Numbered from the stretch's first letter, positions 1 through 9,009 are shown. The stretch is DNA of 42,390 nucleotides from Rubrivivax sp. (GCA_020848515.1 JADLIA010000052.1:1-42390); one strand, 5' to 3'. Translations and numbers: made by a program. Notes: generated by a model from the letters alone, not told the origin.

Positions 1-286
1 CCAGCAGGGTGTGCAGCACCGGCAGCAGGAAGGCCGCCGTCTTGCCGCTGCCGGTCTGGCTGCTGACCATCAGGTCGTTGGCGCCCTCGGGGTGCGCCTG
101 CAGCGCCAGCGGAATGGCCTGCCGCTGCACGTCGGTGGGCGCGCTGTAGCCCAGCTCGGCCACCGCCGCCAGCAGCTCGGGCGCCAGGCCGAGGGCCTGG
201 AAGGGATTGTCGGATGCTGCGTTTTCAGTAGCTTGCGGCGCTTGACTGTCCAGCGTCAGGACGTGGTTTTCCTCGAACGAGGCCAT
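1..286 (-). CDS. DEAD/DEAH-box RNA helicase, N-terminal part (truncated by window edge)
   Basis: Minus-strand translation [25 protein letters not shown]...[30 protein letters not shown]...[23 protein letters not shown]-motif and Walker A (SQTGSGKT) of DEAD-box helicases. Confidence 0.9.
   Translation of the reverse strand, partial: MASFEENHVLTLDSQAPQATENAASDNPFQALGLAPELLAAVAELGYSAPTDVQRQAIPLALQAHPEGANDLMVSSQTGSGKTAAFLLPVLHTLL
221..255 (+). repeat. GCTGGCGCTTG-family repeat, copy 1 (inside helicase coding region)
   Basis: GTTTTCAGTAGCTTGCGGCGCTTGACTGTCCAG. Confidence 0.65.
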
Positions 287-332
287 GGGACATGCACTTT
301 CTCGCACGCCACGGCGCCCTGCGCGCCCGGCG

Positions 333-392
333 TGTCGGATGGTGGCGCGCCTGGGCGCGCCGGGTTCATGAATCGACACCCACCATCCGACA
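333..392. repeat. Inverted repeat, perfect 13-bp arms TGTCGGATGGTGG/CCACCATCCGACA with internal GGCGCGCC palindromes
   Basis: Read directly in the helicase-fahA intergenic region. Confidence 0.85.
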
Positions 393-752
393 GCGCGAAG
401 TCCCAGCGCCCACGGTGGCGGCGGCTGGTCTTCGGAAACAACGACCTGGCCCCGATGAGGGCCCAAAGTGGCTGGAATGCTGGCCGCCGAAAAACCGGTG
501 GCGGCCGCAGGCAGGAAGGAAGATGCGGTCTGCTCTGATGAATCGCGTGGGCCTGTGCCCTGCCGCGAAACCCAGCATTATCGCATCGAATCCCGTTGCG
601 CGCTGGCCGGCGCCCGCCGGCCCGGGCCGCGCCGGCAGCACCCCCCGCGGCGACGGGCCTTGCGGCGCGGGCGCGCCGCCGCCGGCGTGGCTGCGCTATC
701 CTCGCGCGACCGCCTGGCGCCGCGACGCGCCAGCCGCCTTGCAGGAGCCCCC

Positions 753-2069
753 ATGTCCACGCTGAACGACACCCATGATCCCCACCTGACGAGCTGGGTC
801 ACCTCGGCCAACGACGGCCGCACCGACTTTCCGATCCAGAACCTGCCGTTCGCCATCTTCCGCCGGCGCGGCGGCAGCGAGCCCTGGCGCGGCGGCGTGG
901 CCATCGGCGACCAGATCGTCGATCTGGCGGCGGCGGCGCAGGCCGGCCTGTTCCACGGCGAGGCCCAGGCCGCAGCCCAGGCGGGCGCCGAACCCAGCCT
1001 CAATCGATTGATGTCGATGGGCCACCAGGCTGCATCCAGCTTGCGCAAGGCGCTATCGAAAGCATTGCAATCGGGCTCGCCCCAGCAGGCCGCGCTGCAA
1101 CCCTGCCTGGTGCCGCAGGCCGAGGCCGAATACGACCTGCCCTGCCGCATCGGCGACTACACCGATTTCTACACCTCGGTGCACCACGCCACCAACATCG
1201 GCAAGCAGTTCCGCCCCGACAACCCGCTGCTGCCCAACTACAAGTGGGTGCCGATCGGCTACCACGGCCGCTCCTCGTCGATCGGGGTGTCGGGCCAGGC
1301 GTTTCGCCGTCCGCGCGGGCAGGTCAAACCGCCCGACGCCGACGCGCCGAGCCTCAAACCCAGCGCCCGCATGGACATCGAGCTGGAGCTGGGCGTGTTC
1401 ATCGGCGCCTCCAACGCGCTGGGCGCGCCCGTCGCCCTGGACGAGGCCGAGGCGCATGTGTTCGGCCTGGTGCTGTTCAACGACTGGTCGGCGCGCGACA
1501 TCCAGCCCTGGGAATACCAGCCGCTGGGGCCCTTCCTGTCCAAGAACTTCGCCTCCACCATCTCGCCCTGGGTGGTGACGATGGAGGCGCTGGCGCCCTT
1601 TCGCACGCCGTTCACCCGGCCGGCGGACGACCCGCAGCCGCTGCCCTACCTGGCCAGCCCGGCCCACAGCGCGGCCGGCGGCCTGGACATCGAACTCGAA
1701 GCCCTGATCCAGACCGCCCGCATGCGCGCGGCGGGCAGCCCGCCCACCCGCATCACCCACACCAACTACCGCCACGCCTACTGGACGGCGGCGCAGATGG
1801 TGGCGCACCACACCGTCAATGGCTGCAACCTGCAGCCGGGCGACCTGCTGGGCACGGGCACGCTGTCCGGCCCCACGCTGGACCAGGCCTGCGCGCTGAT
1901 CGAGCTGACCACCGGCGGCAAGCACCCGATCGCCCTGCCCAACGGCGAAACCCGCAGCTGGCTGGAAGACGGCGACACCATCGTGCTGCGCGGCTGGTGC
2001 GCAAGGCCCGGCGCAGCGCGCATCGGCTTCGGCGAATGCGTCGGCACCGTGCTGCCGGCCCGGGACTGA
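753..2069 (+). CDS. fahA: Fumarylacetoacetase
   Basis: MSTLNDTHDPHLTSWVTSAN...DYTDFYTSVHHATNIGKQFRP...YHGRSSSI...LELGVFIG...FNDWSARDIQPWEYQPLGPFLSKNFASTISPWVV: FAH family; RBS gcaggagccccc before ATG. Confidence 0.95.
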   Translation: MSTLNDTHDPHLTSWVTSANDGRTDFPIQNLPFAIFRRRGGSEPWRGGVAIGDQIVDLAAAAQAGLFHGEAQAAAQAGAEPSLNRLMSMGHQAASSLRKALSKALQSGSPQQAALQPCLVPQAEAEYDLPCRIGDYTDFYTSVHHATNIGKQFRPDNPLLPNYKWVPIGYHGRSSSIGVSGQAFRRPRGQVKPPDADAPSLKPSARMDIELELGVFIGASNALGAPVALDEAEAHVFGLVLFNDWSARDIQPWEYQPLGPFLSKNFASTISPWVVTMEALAPFRTPFTRPADDPQPLPYLASPAHSAAGGLDIELEALIQTARMRAAGSPPTRITHTNYRHAYWTAAQMVAHHTVNGCNLQPGDLLGTGTLSGPTLDQACALIELTTGGKHPIALPNGETRSWLEDGDTIVLRGWCARPGAARIGFGECVGTVLPARD

Positions 2070-2130
2070 ACGGGGTTCCAGCCGCGGCCGGCCGGCACCG
2101 GCGCGGCGCCGCCGCCCTACACTTGGGCGC

Positions 2131-3384
2131 GTGACCGAACCGCTGCCGCGCCGCATCGCCCACCTGGACATGGACGCGTTCTACGCGTCCGTCGAGTGGC
2201 TGCGCTACCCGCAGCTCAAGGGCCTGCCGATGGTCATCGGCGGCGGGCGGCGGCGCGAGGACGAGCTGATCGCGCGGCTCAACCGGCAGCGCCCCGAGCG
2301 CGTCTGGACGGCGGCCGATCTGGCCGAGATCCCGGTCGACTGCTTTCCGCTGCTGCGCGACTACGTGGGCCGCGGCGTCATCACCACCGCCAGCTACGCG
2401 GCGCGCCAGTTCGGCATCGGCTCGGCCATGGGCCTGATGAAGGCGGCGCGGCTGTGCCCGCAGGCCATCCTGCTGCCGGCCGACTTCGACGAATACCGCC
2501 GCTGCTCGCGCGCCTTCAAGCGCGTCATCCTGGACATCGCGCCGGTGATGGAAGATCGCGGCATCGACGAGGTCTACATCGACTTCACCCAGGTGCCCGG
2601 CGGCCAGCGCGAAGGCGGACGCGTGCTGGCGCGGCTGCTGCAAAAAAGCATTGCCGACGCCACCGGCCTGAGCTGCTCGATCGGCGTGGCCCCCAACAAG
2701 CTGCTGGCCAAGATGGCCAGCGAGTTCGACAAGCCGGGCGGCATCAGCATCGTGCGCGACAGCGACCTGCAAAGCCTGATCTGGCCCCTGCCCTGCCGCA
2801 AGATCAACGGCATCGGCCCCAAGACCGACGCGCGCCTGCAGCAGCACGGCATCCACCGCATCGGCGATCTGGCGGCGCGCGAGCGCGCCTGGCTGATCGC
2901 CCAGTTCGGCGCCAGCCACGGCGCCTGGCTGCACGACGCCGCCTGGGGCCGCGACGAGCGCCCGGTGGTCACCGACAGCGAGCCGGTCAGCCTGAGCCGC
3001 GAAACCACCTTCGAGCGCGACCTGCACGCCGTGCACGACCGGGCCGAGCTGGGGGCCGTCTTCACCCGGCTGGCCGAGGCGGTGGCCGCCGACCTGCAGC
3101 GCAAGGGCTATGCCGGCAAGACCATCGGCATCAAGCTGCGCTTCGACGACTTTCGCATTGCCACGCGCGACCAGACGGTGGCCGAGCCGACGCAGGATGC
3201 GCGCCGCATCCGCCAGATCGCCGGCCAGTGCCTCAAGCGGGTCGAGCTGTCGCGCCGGCTGCGCCTGCTGGGCGTGCGGGTCGGCTCGCTGGTGCGCGCC
3301 GATCGGCTGTCGGCCGCCAGCGATGAGGCGTCGAATCACGATCTGCCGCTGTTCCAGCAAGCGCCGGCAGCTCCTGAAAACTGA
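2131..3384 (+). CDS. dinB: Y-family DNA polymerase (Pol IV/DinB-like)
   Basis: RIAHLDMDAFYASVEWLRYPQLKGLPMVIGG...EDRGIDEVYIDFT...LSCSIGVAPNKLLAKMASEFDKP; GTG start. Confidence 0.93.
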   Translation: MTEPLPRRIAHLDMDAFYASVEWLRYPQLKGLPMVIGGGRRREDELIARLNRQRPERVWTAADLAEIPVDCFPLLRDYVGRGVITTASYAARQFGIGSAMGLMKAARLCPQAILLPADFDEYRRCSRAFKRVILDIAPVMEDRGIDEVYIDFTQVPGGQREGGRVLARLLQKSIADATGLSCSIGVAPNKLLAKMASEFDKPGGISIVRDSDLQSLIWPLPCRKINGIGPKTDARLQQHGIHRIGDLAARERAWLIAQFGASHGAWLHDAAWGRDERPVVTDSEPVSLSRETTFERDLHAVHDRAELGAVFTRLAEAVAADLQRKGYAGKTIGIKLRFDDFRIATRDQTVAEPTQDARRIRQIAGQCLKRVELSRRLRLLGVRVGSLVRADRLSAASDEASNHDLPLFQQAPAAPEN

Positions 3385-3385
3385 G
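3352..3385 (-). repeat. GCTGGCGCTTG-family repeat, copy 2 (dinB 3' end)
   Basis: Reverse complement CTCAGTTTTCAGGAGCTGCCGGCGCTTGCTGGAA. Confidence 0.75.
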
Positions 3386-3480
3386 CATTCCGAGACTGCG
3401 CGCCGTCCTGTTCACCGGCACGGTTTGACCTGCCCCCGGCAAAAGCTTACAGTTTCCTGACGGCACGACAGGAGACGATC

Positions 3481-3780
3481 ATGCTGACCGCGTGGTGTCT
3501 GAACGAATTGCAACGCATCAAGGCCTGGCTGGTGGCGCACAAGCCGAGCCACCCGCTGGAGTACCACAGCTTCGACGCCGTGCTGACCCTGTGGATGATG
3601 GGCTGGATCGGCTGGTTGCCGGTGCTGCTGTTCGACGAGGTGCTGTGGGCCTGGCCGCTGTGTCTGCTGGGCATGTGGGCGCCGGCGCTGTACGTCCGCT
3701 GGCGCGCCCGCGCCCACGCCGCCGGCCGTCTCCGCTGCGACTGGCTGGGGGCGCTGGCGTCCACTACAGTGCGGGTATGA
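3481..3780 (+). CDS. Small membrane protein of unknown function (99 aa)
   Basis: RBS gacaggagacgatc before ATG; two hydrophobic segments (LTLWMMGWIGWLPVLLF, WAWPLCLLGMWAPALYV); stop overlaps next gene start as ATGA. Confidence 0.7.
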   Translation: MLTAWCLNELQRIKAWLVAHKPSHPLEYHSFDAVLTLWMMGWIGWLPVLLFDEVLWAWPLCLLGMWAPALYVRWRARAHAAGRLRCDWLGALASTTVRV

Positions 3781-4625
3781 ACATTCCTGCCCTGACCTGT
3801 TTTCAGCTTTCCGTTTCCGACCACATCGCCCACCTGGTGCTCAGTCGCCCCGAGGCCATGAACACCATGGGTCCGGCGTTCTGGCGCGAGCTCGACCAGG
3901 CGCTGGAGCTGCTGCAGCGCGACGGCGCGGCGCGCGCGCTGGTGATCTCCAGCACCGGCAAGCATTTTTCCGCCGGCATGGCGCTCGACGTCTTTGGCGG
4001 CGCCATCCAGATGGACGACGCCCACCCCGAAGGGCGCGCCGCCATCGCCGACCTGCTGGCCGACCTGCAGGCCACCTTCACCCGACTGGAGACGCTGCGC
4101 ATCCCGGTCATCGTCGCCATCCAGGGCGGCTGCGTGGGCGGCGCGGTGGACATGGTGACGGCCGCCTGCATCCGCTATGCCACGCAGGACGCCTTCTTCT
4201 GCGTGCAGGAAATCAACATCGGCATGGTGGCCGACGTGGGCACGCTGCAGCGCCTGCCCAAGCTGGTGCCGCTGGCGGTGGTCAAGGAGCTGGCCTACAC
4301 CGGCCGCCGCATGCCGGCCGCGCGCGCACGCGAGGTCGGTCTGGTCAACGAGGTGTTCGACAGCGCCGACGCCTGCCTGGCCGCCGCCATGCAGTGCGCG
4401 CGCGAGATCGCCGCCAAGCCGCCGGTGGCCATCTGGGGCAGCAAGCAGGTGATCCACTACGCGCGCGACCATACGGTCGACGACAGCCTGCGCCAGATGG
4501 GCTGGGTGCAGGCCGCCATCTGGAGCAACGCCCACGTGCGCGAGGCCGTGACGGCCATGAAGCAGCAGCGCGCCGGCGCGTTCCCGCCACTGGCCACGCT
4601 GACGCGCTTCACCGACCACGACTGA
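3777..4625 (+). CDS. Enoyl-CoA hydratase/isomerase family protein (crotonase)
   Basis: HIAHLVLSRPEAMNTMGPAFWRELDQAL...SSTGKHFSAGMALDVF...VIVAIQGGCVGGAVDMVTAACIRYAT. Confidence 0.92.
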   Translation: MNIPALTCFQLSVSDHIAHLVLSRPEAMNTMGPAFWRELDQALELLQRDGAARALVISSTGKHFSAGMALDVFGGAIQMDDAHPEGRAAIADLLADLQATFTRLETLRIPVIVAIQGGCVGGAVDMVTAACIRYATQDAFFCVQEINIGMVADVGTLQRLPKLVPLAVVKELAYTGRRMPAARAREVGLVNEVFDSADACLAAAMQCAREIAAKPPVAIWGSKQVIHYARDHTVDDSLRQMGWVQAAIWSNAHVREAVTAMKQQRAGAFPPLATLTRFTDHD

Positions 4626-4636
4626 TGCGAGCTCGC

Positions 4637-4709
4637 ATTCAACCCAGAAACGGCGGTTGGACGCGCCCGCCCGTGCCGTGCTCGGCCAACTGCCGTTTCT
4701 AGGTTCAAT
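4637..4709. repeat. REP-like inverted repeat, 24-bp arms ATTCAACCCAGAAACGGCGGTTGG / CCAACTGCCGTTTCTAGGTTCAAT
   Basis: Arms match with 3 mismatches around a 25-nt loop. Confidence 0.85.
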
Positions 4710-4760
4710 ACGACCCATGGGTCATGGCTCGCGCCGGCGCTGCCGGTGTCGTGGGTCAGG
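4706..4760 (-). repeat. TGACCCATG...CATGGGTCA-family element (opposite orientation)
   Basis: Reverse complement GACCCACGACACCGGCAGCGCCGGCGCGAGCCATGACCCATGGGTCGTATT aligns to 41662-41708. Confidence 0.7.
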
Positions 4761-4820
4761 TCTTTGAACGCCAAGCCGCATGCGTCGGATGCAGGGCGGC
4801 CGCTGCCCGCTCGAGCCGCC

Positions 4821-5678
4821 CTACTGGCGCGCCGTGCGCACGTTGGGCGGCAGCGGCCCGGGGTGGCTGGTGCGCCAGGGGTTGATGTCCAGCCCGCCGC
4901 GGCGCGTGTAGCGGGCGTACACGCTCAGCTTGGTGGGCCGGCAGCGCGCCCGGATGTCGGTGAACATGCGCTCCACGCAGTGTTCATGAAAGTCGTTGTG
5001 GCGCCGAAAGCTGATGATGTAGCGCAGCAGACCGGCCTGGTCGATCTGCGGGCCGGCGTAGCGGATCTGCACGCTGCCCCAGTCGGGCTGGCCGGTGACG
5101 GGACAGTTGCTCTTGAGCAGGCGGCTGGTGAGCGCTTCTTCCACCGGCTGCTCGTCGAAGGCCGCGCTCAGGCACTGTGGCGCCGGCTCGTCCCAGCCGT
5201 CGACGTCGATGTCCAGACGGTCCAGGTTGACGCCGTCGAGCTCGTGCACCGCCTCGCGGTCGAAGTCGTCCGGCGCGATCAGCCGCACGCCCGCCGCCGC
5301 CTGCACCGGGCCGCCCTGCCAGATGGCGGCGCTGACGTCCTGGCGCAGGCGCCGCACCAGCTCCTCGGTGCGGTCGATGCGCGTGCCGTTGAAGCTGTTC
5401 AGGTACAGCTTGAACGACTTGCTCTCGATGATGTGGGTGCTGTCGCACGGCACCATGATGTGGGCGATGGCCAGCTGCGGCTTGCCGCGCGCATTCAGCC
5501 AGGACAGCTCGTAGGCCGTCCACCAGTCGGCGCCGAAGAACGGCGGCTGGCCCTGGATGCCGAGCTGCGCCCGCTGCGGCGCGCGTGCGATCGGAAACAG
5601 CAGCGTCGGGTCGTACTGATCGCTGTAGGCGCTGGCGCGGCCCAGCGGTGAATCGTGCGGGGTGGCGGGAGTGGTCAT
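4821..5678 (-). CDS. queF: NADPH-dependent 7-cyano-7-deazaguanine reductase
   Basis: [16 protein letters not shown]...[23 protein letters not shown]...[19 protein letters not shown]: QueF signature. Confidence 0.95.
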   Translation of the reverse strand: MTTPATPHDSPLGRASAYSDQYDPTLLFPIARAPQRAQLGIQGQPPFFGADWWTAYELSWLNARGKPQLAIAHIMVPCDSTHIIESKSFKLYLNSFNGTRIDRTEELVRRLRQDVSAAIWQGGPVQAAAGVRLIAPDDFDREAVHELDGVNLDRLDIDVDGWDEPAPQCLSAAFDEQPVEEALTSRLLKSNCPVTGQPDWGSVQIRYAGPQIDQAGLLRYIISFRRHNDFHEHCVERMFTDIRARCRPTKLSVYARYTRRGGLDINPWRTSHPGPLPPNVRTARQ

Positions 5679-6583
5679 GGGGTGTGAACCTGGGCGGATG
5701 GCAGAAACGGCAGCAGCACGGCCAGCACGCGCCGCACGATTTCCGGGTGGCCGGCGGGCGCCAGATCGTGCGCCATGTCGGGGATCAGCGCCGGCTGGGC
5801 ACCGGCGATGCGGCGCGCGGTGTCGTGGGCGCAGGCCGGCGGCACCCAGGGGTCGTCGGCGCCGTGCACCACCAGGGTGGGGCAGCGGATGCGCGCCAGC
5901 TGGCCGGCGCGCCCGCCGTCGGCCAGGATGGCCGCCAGCTGGCGCGTGGTGGCGTCGCTGTGGGGCGCGTGGCGCCGCGCGGTGCGGGCCAGCACGTCGC
6001 GCAGTTCGGCGTCGCTGGGCGGGTAGCGGGGGCTGGCGATGGCGCGCAGGAAGTTCAGGTAATAGGCCGCCAGGGCGGCGTCGTCGCCGGCGCGCGGTTT
6101 GCCCGCCGCCACGCGCAGCACGCTGGCCTGCGGCTTCATCAGGCCGCGCGCACCGCTGCAGCCGCTGATGCAGGTCAGGCTCCACAGGCGCGCGGGCGCC
6201 AGCAGCGCCAGGCGCTGGGCGATCATGGCGCCCATGCTCAGGCCCACCACGTGGGCACGCGCCACGCCCAGGGCATCGAGCACGCCCAGCGCGTCACGCG
6301 CCATGTCGGCCAGGGTGTAGGGCACGCGCGGGCGCCGCCCCAGCCAGGCCTGCGCCGCCACCCAGGGGATGGCGGGCACGCCGTGGGCGCTGAAGTGGCT
6401 GGACAGTCCGGCGTCGCGGTTGTCCAGGCGCAGCACGCGCCAACCGGCATCGACCAGGGCCTGCACGAACGCCGCCGGCCAGTGGATGAGCTGCCCGCCC
6501 AGGCCCATGAGCAGCATCACCACGGGGCCGTCGCCGCCCGAGTCCTCGACCTCGATGCGGATCCCGTTTGCTTCAATTTGCAT
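5675..6583 (-). CDS. Alpha/beta hydrolase
   Basis: [44 protein letters not shown]...[16 protein letters not shown] (GxSxG); ATGA overlap with queF start. Confidence 0.9.
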   Translation of the reverse strand: MQIEANGIRIEVEDSGGDGPVVMLLMGLGGQLIHWPAAFVQALVDAGWRVLRLDNRDAGLSSHFSAHGVPAIPWVAAQAWLGRRPRVPYTLADMARDALGVLDALGVARAHVVGLSMGAMIAQRLALLAPARLWSLTCISGCSGARGLMKPQASVLRVAAGKPRAGDDAALAAYYLNFLRAIASPRYPPSDAELRDVLARTARRHAPHSDATTRQLAAILADGGRAGQLARIRCPTLVVHGADDPWVPPACAHDTARRIAGAQPALIPDMAHDLAPAGHPEIVRRVLAVLLPFLPSAQVHTP

Positions 6584-6627
6584 AGCTGCTGGCGCTTGCT
6601 GGATGCGCGCGGGAGGCCGATTTGATG
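6571..6627 (+). repeat. GCTGGCGCTTG-family repeat, copy 3
   Basis: CTTCAATTTGCATAGCTGCTGGCGCTTGCTGGATGCGCGCGGGAGGCCGATTTGATG. Confidence 0.8.
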
Positions 6628-6636
6628 CTCAACCGA

Positions 6637-7485
6637 TCAACGGAACTCGCGCTCGCGCAGCCACTTGGTGGCGATCCACTTCTCGCCCTCGATGACCGGC
6701 GAGCCGCCGTGCAGCGTCTTGGTCGACGGGTGCGGCCGCTCGTAGCTGAAGAACACCGCGTTGCCGCGCTTGGGCGCCACCTCGAAGAACACGTCCGGGA
6801 AGCTGGTGCCACCGCCCTTCTCGGGCTCGCTCAGGTACATCACCACCGTGCCAACGCGCTGGCCGCCGCGCTTGACGATGGTGGAGGTGCCGGGCTCCTT
6901 GGGGTCGAAGTAGTCGTAGTGCGGCTTGTATTCGGTGCCCGGCAGGTAGTGCAACACCTGGATGCCTTCGCCGTTTTCCACCGGCCAGCGGATGAGCCGC
7001 GCGATGCGCGCCTCGATGCGCGCCACCAGCTCGCTTTCGCCGCGCTGAAAGAACATGCCCTGGCTGGTGCGGTCGGGGTTGACCTCGGAGCCGCCGGTCT
7101 GGGTGGCCACCGTCAGCGAACGGCTCAGGCGCGGGCGCGCGGCGGCAATCAGGGCATCGCATTCCTGGTCCGACAGCAGGCCGCCCAGGATCACCACGCG
7201 CGGCAGCGCCAGCGAACCCAGCACCGCCACCTGGCGGTCGCCGCCGTCCAGGTAGAGCGGCGAATCGGCCACGTCGGGCTCGGGCACCGGCACCGCCGGC
7301 GGCAGGCCCTGCGCCTGCGCCTGCTGGTCCAGGTGGCCGCGCAGCGTGCTTTCCATGGCCTCGATGGCCACGTCCTCGTTCCAGCCCGAGCTCTTCATCG
7401 ACTGCAACACCGCATCGGCGCTGTGGCCGGCGCGCGCCTGATCGACGATCCACTGGCGCAACTCGGGGGTGATGGTCTGGGACAT
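6637..7485 (-). CDS. 2OG-Fe(II) oxygenase (prolyl 4-hydroxylase-like) with N-terminal UBA-like helical region
   Basis: HYLPGTEYKPHYDYFDP...GTVVMYLSEPEKGGGTSFPDVFFEVAPKRGNAVFF...PSTKTLHGGSPVIEGEKWIATKWLRE: HxD...H and K motifs. Confidence 0.93.
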   Translation of the reverse strand: MSQTITPELRQWIVDQARAGHSADAVLQSMKSSGWNEDVAIEAMESTLRGHLDQQAQAQGLPPAVPVPEPDVADSPLYLDGGDRQVAVLGSLALPRVVILGGLLSDQECDALIAAARPRLSRSLTVATQTGGSEVNPDRTSQGMFFQRGESELVARIEARIARLIRWPVENGEGIQVLHYLPGTEYKPHYDYFDPKEPGTSTIVKRGGQRVGTVVMYLSEPEKGGGTSFPDVFFEVAPKRGNAVFFSYERPHPSTKTLHGGSPVIEGEKWIATKWLREREFR

Positions 7486-7493
7486 GGGCAACC

Positions 7494-8267
7494 TCATGCG
7501 GAGCGGCGAAACACCAGCCGGTCGGGCGTGGACGCCGCCGGCGCGAACGCGTAGCCTTCCAGGTCGAAGCCCTGCAGCCGCTGCGGCGAGGCGATCCGGT
7601 GCTGCGCCGCATAGCGCATCATCAGCCCGCGCGCACGCTTGGCGTGCACACCGACGACCTTGAAGGCGCCGCCCTGGCGCACCTCGAACACGCAATCGAT
7701 CACGCGCGCCTGCAGCACCCGGCGATCGACCGCCTTGAAGTACTCCTGCGACGCCAGGTTGACGACGATCGGCGCCGGCTGACCGGCCAGCCGCTGGTTC
7801 AGGTGGTCGGCGATGCGCGGGCCCCAGAACTGGTACAGGTTGCGCCCGCGCTCGGTGGCCAGGGCGGTGCCCATCTCCAGCCGGTAGGGCCGCATGCCGT
7901 CCAGCGGGCGCAACACGCCGTACAGGCCGCTCAGGATGCACAGGTGCTGCTGCAGCCAGTCCAGCTGGGAGGCGGTCAGCGTGCGGGCCTGCAGCCCTTC
8001 GTAGACGTCGCCGTTGAAGGCCAGCACGGCCTGGCGCGCCTGGCGCGGGCCGAAGCGCGGGCGCCAGGCCTGGTAGCGCGCCACGTTCAGGCTGGCCAGC
8101 GCGTCGCTCAGCTTCATGAGGGACGCGATCTGTGCCGGCGTCTGCTGGCGCAGCACCTCGATCAGTGCCGTAGCTTCCGGCACGAACAGCGGCTGCGTGT
8201 GCGGCAGATCGGCCGGCAGCGGCGTGTCGTAGTCGAGCGCCTTGGCGGGAGACAATAGGAACAACAT
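7494..8267 (-). CDS. yaaA: Peroxide stress protein YaaA (UPF0246/DUF328)
   Basis: MLFLLSPAKALDYDTPLP...LSDALASLNVARYQAW...AFNGDVYEGLQA...CILSGLYGVLRPLDGMRPYRLEMGT. Confidence 0.95.
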   Translation of the reverse strand: MLFLLSPAKALDYDTPLPADLPHTQPLFVPEATALIEVLRQQTPAQIASLMKLSDALASLNVARYQAWRPRFGPRQARQAVLAFNGDVYEGLQARTLTASQLDWLQQHLCILSGLYGVLRPLDGMRPYRLEMGTALATERGRNLYQFWGPRIADHLNQRLAGQPAPIVVNLASQEYFKAVDRRVLQARVIDCVFEVRQGGAFKVVGVHAKRARGLMMRYAAQHRIASPQRLQGFDLEGYAFAPAASTPDRLVFRRSA

Positions 8268-9009
8268 GCTGCCGATTTTGTACCAGGACGCGCAGCTGGT
8301 CGCGGTCGACAAGCCCGCCGGCCTGCTGGTGCACCGCACCGGCCTGGACGCCGGTGAAACCCGCTTTGCCGTGCAATGGCTGCGCCAGCAGATCGGCCGG
8401 CCGGTGTGGCCGGTGCACCGGCTGGACAAGGGCACCAGCGGGGTGCTGCTGTTCGCGCTCGACGCCAGCTGCGCCGCCACCCTGGCGCAGGACTGGGCCG
8501 GCGGTGGCGTGCGCAAAACCTATGTGGCCATGGTGCGCGGCTGGCCGTCCGAGGCGGGCCTGATCGACCACCCGCTGGCGCGCCTGCCGGACGACGCCCG
8601 CGGCGCGCGCGGCCTGGAACGGCAGCCGGCCCTGACCCGTTTTCGCACCCTGGCGCGGCTGGCGCTGCCGCTGCCCGACCGTGGCTTTGCCCAGACGCGC
8701 TGCGCCCGCATCGAGCTGCAGCCCGACACCGGCCGCCGCCACCAGCTGCGCCGCCACTGCAAGCACATGGCGCACCCCATCATCGGCGACGCCACGCATG
8801 GCAAGGGTGCGCTGAACCGGGCGGTCGCGGCACTGCTGGGCTCGCAGCGTCTGTGGCTGCACGCGCAGTCGCTGGTGCTGCGCCATCCGGTCAGCGGCGC
8901 GCCGCTGCACATCGAAGCGGCGCCCGGCCCCGAATGGGCGCTGTGGGCACCCTGGACGCCGACATGGTGTGATGCGCCGCGTCATGCGGCATCGCGTTCG
9001 GACATATGA
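8266..9009 (+). CDS. truC: RNA pseudouridine synthase (TruC/RluA family)
   Basis: LPILYQDAQLVAVDKPAGLLVHRT...PVWPVHRLDKGTSGVLLFALD...DTGRRHQLRRHCKHMAHPIIGD: HRLDKGTSG motif. Confidence 0.93.
   Translation: MLPILYQDAQLVAVDKPAGLLVHRTGLDAGETRFAVQWLRQQIGRPVWPVHRLDKGTSGVLLFALDASCAATLAQDWAGGGVRKTYVAMVRGWPSEAGLIDHPLARLPDDARGARGLERQPALTRFRTLARLALPLPDRGFAQTRCARIELQPDTGRRHQLRRHCKHMAHPIIGDATHGKGALNRAVAALLGSQRLWLHAQSLVLRHPVSGAPLHIEAAPGPEWALWAPWTPTWCDAPRHAASRSDI

Noticed and set aside
468-752. N-terminal extension of the fahA ORF (start at 468)
   Set aside because: Arg/Pro/Ala-rich extension without family similarity; ATG at 753 has a good RBS and the FAH N-terminus.
1024-1075. Possible repeat copy inside fahA (GCATCCAGCTTGCGCAAGGCGCTATCGAAAGCATTGC)
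   Set aside because: Only partial resemblance (TTTCGATAGC, CTTGCGC) to the GCTGGCGCTTG family; could be ordinary coding sequence.
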